From: Kiritimatiellia bacterium
GTDB taxonomy: Bacteria; Verrucomicrobiota; Kiritimatiellia; RFP12; UBA1067
Assembly: GCA_028707675.1 (NCBI GenBank)
Contig: JAQWAM010000153.1
Span: 1 to 5,058, forward strand
Reading direction: 5' to 3'
Length of the DNA: 5,058 bases
Positions 1 through 4,591 of this stretch are shown in pieces; within the stretch, counting starts at the first letter, position 1; each line of letters starts with the position of its first letter. The position numbers and the translations under genes are program-made. The notes under the pieces were generated by a model, which saw only the letters and a program-made list of their open reading frames with translations, searched no databases and had not been told where the DNA came from.

Positions 1-457
1 CCATGGATCGGACGCGCTTCAGCAGGGGGATGTAATCGGCGTCACCTCCGCTGATGGTGGCGATGTCGTAAGCTCCCGGCACGGAGGCGTAATATAGCAT
101 AGCGGCGGCCAGGGCCACGTTTACCCATTTGTCATCGGGCCGCGCGTGGGGCTCACGGCGGAAGTCGATGTCGAGGATCTCTGTGTCGTAAGCGCACTGC
201 AGGGCCAGAAATTCATAGAAGGCCTTCTGCTTGGCGGGATTGTATCCCTGCTTGTTGACAGGGATCGTGCCGAAATAATTGGTGCGCACGACGTCCACTT
301 CCACATCAAGCACGTCCGCTATTGAATGGGCGATGATATCGGGGATGCGCTTGTAATCAATCTCGAATCCGCTTTCTTCTCCAAGGGATTCGAAAAGCGC
401 TTGGCGGCTGTGATATAGCCAGCTCCCGTCAACGAAAATCATTGTTTTGACCGACAT
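1..457 (-). CDS. NYN (PIN-like nuclease) domain protein, C-terminus cut off by window edge
   Basis: The first 152 residues of a protein of the NYN/LabA/DUF88 type, a PIN-like fold usually linked to metal-dependent RNA cleavage or processing. Seen in the sequence: an N-terminal strand ending in the family's acidic motif (IFVDGSWLYH, D10 near the start), a lysine-led helix (KWVNVALAAAM, residues 110-120), and a second acidic motif (SGGDADYIPLL, with D139 and D141). The usual KxVD motif of the family reads KWVN here, so one expected acid is Asn113, and the second Asp usual in that helix is Ala. The gene continues past position 1. The ATG at 457 is chosen because GGGAGG lies 8 bases upstream and the conserved fold begins at once. 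It follows the YhcH-family gene by 106 bases on the same strand and has its own promoter-like sequence in that gap. The domain call is firm; the RNA target is unknown. Confidence 0.85.
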   Translation of the reverse strand, partial: MSVKTMIFVDGSWLYHSRQALFESLGEESGFEIDYKRIPDIIAHSIADVLDVEVDVVRTNYFGTIPVNKQGYNPAKQKAFYEFLALQCAYDTEILDIDFRREPHARPDDKWVNVALAAAMLYYASVPGAYDIATISGGDADYIPLLKRVRSM

Positions 458-465
458 GGTTATTT

Positions 466-471
466 CCTCCC
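466..471 (-). promoter_or_regulatory. Ribosome binding site of the NYN gene
   Basis: GGGAGG on the minus strand, 8 bases before the ATG at 457. It is one of only two strong SD sequences in the window and fixes the start codon. Confidence 0.8.
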
Positions 472-495
472 TCAGCAAGTCTATGTTCCACGTTT

Positions 496-510
496 CCGCG
501 CATTACGCGG
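496..510 (-). other. Small hairpin in the NYN gene leader
   Basis: CCGCG-TAATG-CGCGG on the minus strand forms a perfect 5-bp GC stem with a 5-base loop. It lies between the predicted transcription start and the SD site. No U-run follows it in either direction, so it does not look like an intrinsic terminator. It might affect stability or translation of the leader. Confidence 0.35.
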
Positions 511-537
511 CATCCCCAAAAAAACCTGATTGGATAC

Positions 538-566
538 AGTATCACAGAATATAGCGTGGTTGTCTA
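538..566 (-). promoter_or_regulatory. Candidate promoter of the NYN gene, with palindrome over the -10
   Basis: On the minus strand, TAGACA (566-561, five of six matches to the -35 consensus) and GATACT (543-538, preceded by TG as in extended -10 boxes) are separated by exactly 17 bases. Transcription would start near 531, giving a leader of about 74 bases before the NYN ATG. The -35 overlaps the TAG stop codon of the YhcH-family gene. The -10 lies within an 11-base palindrome, GATAC-A-GTATC (533-543), which could be an operator or chance. Prediction by eye only. Confidence 0.45.
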
Positions 567-1019
567 GTATGAAGCCGCGACCTTAACCACGATTTTTTTG
601 ACTGCGGAACTTTTGCTGGTGTGACGGCATGGCATATGGGCATCCGCGGGAAAGAATATCGCGAACATGCCCTTGTGCATCTTGACCGGAGAACAAGCGC
701 CATCGTAAAACCCCGCATCGCTTTCCGGGGCGTACTCGGTGACGGTCTGCAGATCCGCCAGAGGCGCGTAACCGATCTCTTCTTCTCCATCGGCGATGAA
801 CTGGATGTCGATATAATGGCGGTGGGCTTCATGGCGCCCATCCTGCAGCGGCTTGGTCTCGTAGGACTGAGTCAGGGCAAAGAGCTTGTCACCCGCGATG
901 TCCGCCCGTCCGTCGGCGGCTGTATGGTTGCGGCTGTCTTTCAGAAAAGCGAAAGCGTCTTTGAAAAGCGGATGCAGGTTCTCGTAAACCGAGCTGTTTT
1001 CGATCACGTCAACGATCAT
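564..1019 (-). CDS. YhcH/YjgK/YiaL family protein (DUF386, cupin-like sugar protein)
   Basis: A 151-residue protein, full length for this family, which includes YhcH (reported as an N-acetylneuraminate anomerase), YjgK, YiaL and the EbgC beta-galactosidase subunit. Family hallmarks are plain: EAHRHYIDIQF (residues 64-74), the EIGYAPL strand (81-87), FFPADAHMP (122-130, with H128) and the C-terminal KKIVVKV (141-147). These form the beta-sandwich pocket that in relatives binds a metal and a sugar. The ATG at 1019 is preferred because AAGGA lies 7 bases upstream and the length fits; a longer in-frame start at 1187 would add 56 residues unlike the family, inside the phosphatase gene. It sits 37 bases downstream of the phosphatase and probably shares its transcript. 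No sialic-acid or galactoside genes are visible nearby, so the substrate cannot be stated. The stop is TAG. Confidence 0.93.
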   Translation of the reverse strand: MIVDVIENSSVYENLHPLFKDAFAFLKDSRNHTAADGRADIAGDKLFALTQSYETKPLQDGRHEAHRHYIDIQFIADGEEEIGYAPLADLQTVTEYAPESDAGFYDGACSPVKMHKGMFAIFFPADAHMPCRHTSKSSAVKKIVVKVAASY

Positions 1020-1056
1020 AAGGGTATCCTTGTTTAGGAGTTCTATGGTCACTGGT

Positions 1057-1515
1057 TCAGGTCTGGGCCAGAAAGTGCGCGAGGCCGGGCAAGGCCTTGC
1101 GAATGGTGTCGCGGCAGCGTCGGTAATCTTCCAAAGAGCCGCGAAAAGGGTCGGTGACAGGGCAGAGCGCGGGTGCGGCGGGGTCAAACTCCAGCATAAG
1201 GTGCAGCTTGTCGGCGGCCCCGGGGAACCGCGCGCTGATCTGCCACATGTGGGCTTCGGTCATGGTGACTATCAAAGATGATTCGCATACGAGCTGGCTG
1301 GAAAGGGCGCGACTACGGTGTGCGCCAAGATCGCATCCGACTTCAGCCGCGGCTTTGATGGCGTTATCCGAGGCCGGGCAGCCGTCGATTGCGCACAATC
1401 CGGCTGAAGCCGCGCGCCACGGCGAATCAGCGGGCAGCGACTTGCGCAGCAGAGCCTCGGCAAGCGGACTGCGGCAGACATTGCCAGTGCATACGAAAAG
1501 GACAACAGCGTTCAT
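1057..1515 (-). CDS. Low-molecular-weight protein tyrosine phosphatase
   Basis: A 152-residue cytoplasmic enzyme, the normal size for this family, which hydrolyses phosphotyrosine (or phosphoarginine in YwlE-type members) through a cysteinyl-phosphate intermediate. The P-loop is at the very N-terminus: CTGNVCRS, with nucleophile C9, C14 and R15. The general-acid loop is DPFRG, with D122. Val13 sits where YwlE arginine phosphatases carry Thr and many tyrosine phosphatases carry Ile, so tyrosine specificity is more likely; this is inference. The ATG at 1515 begins only 6 bases after the stop of the upstream membrane-protein gene, so translation is probably coupled; only a weak GGAA lies before it. 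Bacterial members often counter tyrosine kinases of exopolysaccharide systems, but no kinase is visible here. Arsenate reductase of the related fold is less likely because the segment around DPF and the overall pattern fit phosphatases. Confidence 0.94.
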   Translation of the reverse strand: MNAVVLFVCTGNVCRSPLAEALLRKSLPADSPWRAASAGLCAIDGCPASDNAIKAAAEVGCDLGAHRSRALSSQLVCESSLIVTMTEAHMWQISARFPGAADKLHLMLEFDPAAPALCPVTDPFRGSLEDYRRCRDTIRKALPGLAHFLAQT

Positions 1516-1521
1516 GTGCGC

Positions 1522-2478
1522 TCATTCCGGCATCAACACGCGCCACGGTATAGTTCCTGACCTTTTGGTCTTAAGCGGTATGACCGTGGCGATCATGCCA
1601 GATGGCGCGTCCGGCGGCGTGATGCCGTCCGGCGTCAGCGGCGGGTCTTTCACGGCTGGCGGGAAACGCGGGTCGGGCTGCTTCGGTTTCTCGGCGCGGG
1701 CGACGATTTTGGCAGGTTCCGGGGCAGTCGCGGGTTTAGGTGCTGGCTGTGGCGCGGAGGCTGTGGCGGCCGGGGCAGCCGGAGCTGCGGGTACTGCCGG
1801 TGCTGCGGTGGCAGCCGGAGCTGCGGGTACTGCCGGTGCTGCCGGTGGCGCGGCGGCTTTTGCCTGCGCGATTTTTTCGGCGGCCGCAGCCTTTTTTTCA
1901 CGCTCGGCCTTGGCATCGGCGATCTCTTGCCGCAGCAAGGCGCTCTGCTCCTGCATCTTCTTGAGCGACTCGCGCAGTTTCCGCATCTCGTTGTCTTGCG
2001 AGGCTACGCGGTCGCGCATTTTGGCGGCGATCTCGCTGACACCCTCGATTTTCTTGTCAACATCAGACTGCAAATCGGAAGTGGCGCGGGATATCTGCCG
2101 CACCGATTCCTCAATCAGCGGCGAGGTCTGTACGACAGGCGCGGGCGCGGGCGGCGGCGGCGCGGCGCGTTCGGACAAGGCCACGTCCAAAAGCTTGTTT
2201 TGCACTGCCGACATGTTGCGCAGCATGAAGATGCCTGCGGTGAGGAACCCGGTCACGACCACGCCCATCAAAACCGCGAAGAAGATGGAAAGCTGCATCA
2301 CGCGCTTGCGGGCGGCGGAACGTTCGGCTTCGATGTAATCCTGAAAAGCTTTCAGGACCGGGAAAGACTCCGCGTTGGCGTGGGAGGCCGCGTTGTACAT
2401 GGCCACAAGCTGGCCGCCGCCTTCGCCGGGCTCATAGTTGGCGTTGTCCGGAGCATGTTTGGGAGGTGTCTCACTCAT
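1522..2478 (-). CDS. Single-pass membrane protein with coiled coil and Ala/Pro-rich arm, function unknown
   Basis: I do not recognise a family. The 318 residues read as a soluble N-terminus (1-59), a basic patch (RSAARKR, 53-59), one transmembrane helix (about 62-86), a charged heptad-rich segment likely to form a coiled coil (about 121-206), an Ala/Pro-rich stretch (207-258) with a duplicated 12-residue unit, and a Pro-rich tail ending PWRVLMPE. The basic patch before the helix predicts the N-terminus in the cytoplasm and the long arm in the periplasm. Such arms often span cell-wall space, as in TonB-like or secretion-associated proteins, but no named domain is visible. The ATG at 2478 is chosen because the longer frame back to 2694 runs into the divergent coaB gene; no SD is seen. 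It leads a likely operon with the phosphatase and YhcH-family genes. The reading frame is supported by TM and heptad structure. Confidence 0.82.
   Translation of the reverse strand: MSETPPKHAPDNANYEPGEGGGQLVAMYNAASHANAESFPVLKAFQDYIEAERSAARKRVMQLSIFFAVLMGVVVTGFLTAGIFMLRNMSAVQNKLLDVALSERAAPPPPAPAPVVQTSPLIEESVRQISRATSDLQSDVDKKIEGVSEIAAKMRDRVASQDNEMRKLRESLKKMQEQSALLRQEIADAKAEREKKAAAAEKIAQAKAAAPPAAPAVPAAPAATAAPAVPAAPAAPAATASAPQPAPKPATAPEPAKIVARAEKPKQPDPRFPPAVKDPPLTPDGITPPDAPSGMIATVIPLKTKRSGTIPWRVLMPE
1774..1842. repeat. Tandem 36-base repeat inside the Ala/Pro arm
   Basis: A perfect 33-base direct repeat occurs at 1774-1806 and 1810-1842, a period of 36 bases or exactly 12 codons. It encodes two copies of an APAVPAAPAA-type unit at about residues 213-235 of the membrane protein. 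The DNA identity, beyond protein similarity, points to a recent in-frame duplication and a site where length may vary between strains. Confidence 0.85.
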
Positions 2479-2485
2479 GTCATTA

Positions 2486-2514
2486 AGGATAATTGATTTG
2501 CCGGAGTGGATAAA
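2486..2514 (-). promoter_or_regulatory. Weak candidate promoter for the membrane protein operon
   Basis: On the minus strand, TTTATC (2514-2509) and TATCCT (2491-2486) are 17 bases apart, with 7 bases between the -10 and the ATG at 2478. This would give a leaderless or nearly leaderless message, in keeping with the missing SD. Matches to consensus are poor (three and four of six). An alternative is TTGAAC (2535-2530) with TATCCA (2512-2507), which would leave a leader of about 28 bases. I cannot choose firmly. Confidence 0.22.
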
Positions 2515-2536
2515 GGGGAAAAGTGGCGGGTTCAAA

Positions 2537-2565
2537 TTGATTCGCGTCTTTGAAGCGTGTATGAT
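2537..2565 (+). promoter_or_regulatory. Promoter of coaB, positioned for a leaderless transcript
   Basis: TTGATT (2537-2542) and TATGAT (2560-2565) are separated by exactly 17 bases and match the -35 and -10 consensus at four and five of six positions. Only six bases lie between the -10 and the ATG at 2572, so transcription would be expected to start at the A of the start codon. No SD is seen before the ATG. The -35 lies inside an inverted repeat, TTCAAA (2531-2536) and TTTGAA (2549-2554), which might bind a regulator. Confidence 0.55.
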
Positions 2566-2571
2566 GTTGGC

Positions 2572-3207
2572 ATGAAAATTCTGGTTACGGCAGGCCCGAC
2601 GCGCGAACATCTGGATCCGGTGCGGTTTTTGAGCAACCGTTCGACCGGACGCATGGGCTTTGCCGCGGCTGCCGCTGCGGCGGAGCGGGGCCACGAGGTC
2701 ACGCTCGTGACTGGCCCGGTCGCGCTCGACACGCCTGCGGGGGTCAGGCGCGTGGATGTGGTGAACGCCCGCGAGATGCTGGAGGCAACGCGCCGCGGTC
2801 TTGCCGGGAACGAAGCGCTTGTGATGGCGGCGGCGGTGGCCGATTGGCGGCCGAAAGTGTGTGAAGCGGTCAAAGTCAAAAAGTCCGCCATGCTCCCGGT
2901 GATCGAGATCGAGCCGAACCCGGACATACTAAAGACGTTGTTGCCGCTGAAGGGCGAGCGGGTCTTTGTGGGTTTCGCCGCCGAGACCGGCGACCCGGCG
3001 GCGGAGGCCCGGCGCAAACTGTATGAAAAAGGGCTGGATCTGATAGTGGCCAACGACGTGTCGCTGCCGGACGCGGGTTTCGCGGTGGAGACCAACCGCG
3101 TGACGCTGTTCGGTCGTGACGCAGAACCGGTGACGCTGCCTCTGCTGAGCAAGCTCGAAGTCGGGCGCGCCCTGATCGCGTGGATCGAGGGGAAGGCCAA
3201 GAGGTAA
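2572..3207 (+). CDS. coaB: Phosphopantothenoylcysteine synthetase (stand-alone CoaB)
   Basis: A 211-residue cytoplasmic enzyme that joins 4'-phosphopantothenate and cysteine, with CTP activation, in coenzyme A synthesis. It matches the CoaB half of the usual bifunctional CoaBC along its whole length: ILVTAGPTRE (3-12), RFLSNRSTGRMG (18-29, with the Asn equivalent to the one that closes on the acyl-cytidylate intermediate), AAAVADWRP (86-94), KVKK (101-104), NPDIL (116-120), GFAAET (134-139), IVANDV (158-163) and TNRVTLF (174-180). The CoaC flavoprotein decarboxylase half is absent, so it must be encoded elsewhere. The ATG at 2572 is chosen because the domain starts there; an in-frame GTG at 2557 would add only five residues and lies upstream of the predicted transcription start. 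The gene ends with tandem TAA stops. It is divergent from the membrane protein gene and convergent with uxaE, so it is probably transcribed alone. Confidence 0.95.
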   Translation: MKILVTAGPTREHLDPVRFLSNRSTGRMGFAAAAAAAERGHEVTLVTGPVALDTPAGVRRVDVVNAREMLEATRRGLAGNEALVMAAAVADWRPKVCEAVKVKKSAMLPVIEIEPNPDILKTLLPLKGERVFVGFAAETGDPAAEARRKLYEKGLDLIVANDVSLPDAGFAVETNRVTLFGRDAEPVTLPLLSKLEVGRALIAWIEGKAKR

Positions 3208-3221
3208 TAAGTAACAGACAA

Positions 3222-3235
3222 GCGCTATAAAGCGC
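3222..3235. terminator. Small hairpin at the coaB/uxaE convergent junction
   Basis: GCGCT-ATAA-AGCGC forms a 5-bp stem with a 4-base loop between and across the converging gene ends, overlapping the uxaE stop codon. Neither side has a U-run, so it is not a standard intrinsic terminator. It may still mark where converging transcription ends. With only 17 bases between the two stop codons the transcripts probably overlap. Confidence 0.3.
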
Positions 3236-4481
3236 CGAAGATCGGCTGCAGGTGCCGCCGGTAGATGTTTTCGGTGACATGGGCCGCGACGGTGGGCGCG
3301 TTCGCGTCCAAGGCCTGCAGATAACGTTCGCCGAGTTCGGCCGCGACCTTGTAGGAGACATGCATGAACTGGCGGAAGTCGGGGTTGAAGCGGCTTTCAG
3401 AAGGGATGTGGCGCAGGGCGGCGGCGAAGTGCTCGGCACTCCACATGCGCACCTCGACGATGTCCGGCAGTCGGTCTGTTTGGACATCGATCACTGCGGC
3501 ATACGGTCCGCAAAGCTCGTCGAAACGTTTCAGCGCCAGTTCATATATGTCCTTGGCCACGGCCAGCCCCTCGCCACCCGAGGCGGCCAATCCGATGACC
3601 TCCTCCAGCCATGTGGTGCCGGCGGTCTTGACATGGACGCCCGCGCCATGCCGCTTTAATATGTCGGCCATGAGGGGATAAAGCGAGAACTTGTCGCTAC
3701 CGGAGTGGACGCTGAGCTTGAGGTCTGGCGGCAGGCCGAAACGTTCGGCGGCATAACGCGTGACGCAGACATCCTGTTCGAATTCCGTTGCGAAAGCTTC
3801 CGGATCGCCGACGTAATCGACCCCCTTGTTAAAGCGTCCCGAGAATTTCGGCGCGATCGTCTGGGCCGGGATGCCCTCTTCGGCTACGGCCGCCAGGATA
3901 ACCAGCAGCATCAAGGGCGTCTGGGGCAGGTCGGTCTCGTCCATGGAGATTTCGGTGACGAAATCATCCTTGCCGCGTTCATGAACGATGCGCTTGTAGA
4001 TGCGTCCCGCCTGTCTGACCGCGAAGAGGGTGGTACGCAAGCATTCGGCAGCTTGATGGCGCGTGAGGGTCACGGGGTCGGCAAGCCCCTTAACAGCATG
4101 GGTGCCGATCAGATTCTCGTGCCGCGCGATGAACCCGTAAATTTCTCCCTCGTCCATGGTCTCTCCAATGAAATCGGCGACATCCAACGTGAAAAAGTCC
4201 GAGGTTTTAATGAAGGGGTCGACGTTCTTGAGGTTGATGTGGTCGGCGTCGACATAGTAAGGGCCGTCCCATCCTCCGCTCGCGATGGCGTTGTCGGCCT
4301 CCTTTCTGACAGTATCAGGGTGTGTGCCGACAGTAGTGTGTTCGCGGTTGGATTTGTTCCATACCGGCGCCGCCAGCACCCGCTCGTTCTGGAGTAAAAG
4401 GCGGAAGGCTGCGAGCTGAGCTTGCCCCTGCCTGCCGAAGCGGTCGCCGACACCCATTGAATATTTAGCCAAGGTCTTCAT
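3225..4481 (-). CDS. uxaE: Tagaturonate/fructuronate epimerase family (UxaE-type)
   Basis: A 418-residue protein of the UxaE family, which interconverts D-tagaturonate and D-fructuronate, linking galacturonate and glucuronate breakdown. Blocks shared with the Thermotoga enzyme as I recall it: GVGDRFG (10-16), VDADHINL (77-84), FFTLDVADFIG (96-106), EISMDETDLPQTPL (177-190), KGVDYVGD (219-226), LSVHSGSDKFSLYP (256-269), HVKTAGTTWLEEV (283-295) and HVSYK (374-378). The many invariant Asp, Glu and His residues fit a metal-dependent barrel enzyme. It begins almost directly at the GDRFG block, lacking the roughly 90-residue N-terminal region I recall in the Thermotoga form. The ATG at 4481 is preferred over the earlier in-frame start at 4517 because the conserved sequence begins there and the -10 box lies between the two. 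No other hexuronate genes are in the window, so the exact substrate could differ. The stop is TAG. Confidence 0.88.
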   Translation of the reverse strand: MKTLAKYSMGVGDRFGRQGQAQLAAFRLLLQNERVLAAPVWNKSNREHTTVGTHPDTVRKEADNAIASGGWDGPYYVDADHINLKNVDPFIKTSDFFTLDVADFIGETMDEGEIYGFIARHENLIGTHAVKGLADPVTLTRHQAAECLRTTLFAVRQAGRIYKRIVHERGKDDFVTEISMDETDLPQTPLMLLVILAAVAEEGIPAQTIAPKFSGRFNKGVDYVGDPEAFATEFEQDVCVTRYAAERFGLPPDLKLSVHSGSDKFSLYPLMADILKRHGAGVHVKTAGTTWLEEVIGLAASGGEGLAVAKDIYELALKRFDELCGPYAAVIDVQTDRLPDIVEVRMWSAEHFAAALRHIPSESRFNPDFRQFMHVSYKVAAELGERYLQALDANAPTVAAHVTENIYRRHLQPIFGAL

Positions 4482-4488
4482 GCCTGAT

Positions 4489-4517
4489 AAAATATCACAG
4501 CGGCTGTCTGTAGGCAA
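4489..4517 (-). promoter_or_regulatory. Promoter of uxaE, positioned for a leaderless transcript
   Basis: On the minus strand, TTGCCT (4517-4512) and TATTTT (4494-4489, with TG one base upstream, an extended -10) are separated by exactly 17 bases. Seven bases then precede the ATG at 4481, so transcription would start at or next to the start codon. There is no usable SD. The spacer holds a perfect palindrome, ACAGC-G-GCTGT (4497-4507), a plausible operator for a sugar-responsive repressor. That role is inference. Confidence 0.5.
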
Positions 4518-4525
4518 CAGGTTGC
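4514..4525. promoter_or_regulatory. Inverted repeat joining the two divergent -35 boxes
   Basis: GCAAC-AG-GTTGC is a perfect 5-bp inverted repeat with a 2-base centre. Its left arm overlaps the uxaE -35 and its right arm overlaps the -35 of the exported coiled-coil gene. The two -35 boxes are only four bases apart, so RNA polymerase is unlikely to occupy both at once. A regulator bound here would touch both promoters. Confidence 0.4.
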
Positions 4526-4550
4526 GTAAATGTGCGTATTGTTGTATATT
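4522..4550 (+). promoter_or_regulatory. Candidate promoter of the exported coiled-coil gene
   Basis: TTGCGT (4522-4527) and TATATT (4545-4550) are separated by 17 bases. The -10 matches consensus at five of six positions, the -35 at three. Transcription would start near 4557, leaving a leader of about 35 bases that contains the SD. Confidence 0.45.
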
Positions 4551-4576
4551 GTAAAAGTATTGATGAGCCCCAAACC

Positions 4577-4583
4577 AGAGGAG
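4577..4583 (+). promoter_or_regulatory. Ribosome binding site of the exported coiled-coil gene
   Basis: AGAGGAG ends 8 bases before the ATG at 4592, a strong SD at good spacing. It decides this start. Confidence 0.8.
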
Positions 4584-4591
4584 TGTGACGG

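Noticed and set aside
514..543. Intrinsic terminator for the minus-strand operon ending in the T-run at 524-518
   Set aside because: No stable stem precedes the T-run; GATAC-A-GTATC has a one-base centre and cannot fold as a hairpin, and other pairings are only three or four bases.
621..1037. Plus-strand open frame opposite the YhcH-family gene
   Set aside because: The minus-strand frame matches the YhcH family from end to end at the expected length.
1020..1187. Longer start (1187) for the YhcH-family gene
   Set aside because: The extra 56 residues overlap the phosphatase gene and do not resemble the family; the ATG at 1019 has an SD and gives the usual length.
1154..2338. Long plus-strand open frame of 394 codons opposite the membrane protein and phosphatase genes
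   Set aside because: Its product is low-complexity Ala/Gly/Ser sequence, the shadow of the Ala/Pro-rich codons on the other strand. The minus-strand frames carry a transmembrane helix, coiled coil and a phosphatase P-loop.
2479..2694. Longer start (2694) for the membrane protein
   Set aside because: It would overlap coaB and add Arg/Ser-rich sequence typical of a shadow frame.
2532..3221. Minus-strand open frame of 229 codons opposite coaB
   Set aside because: CoaB motifs cover the whole plus-strand frame; the opposite product is Ser/Arg/Ala-rich shadow sequence.
3705..4397. Plus-strand open frame of 230 codons opposite uxaE
   Set aside because: The minus strand encodes a continuous, conserved UxaE-type protein throughout; the plus frame has no recognisable motif or SD.
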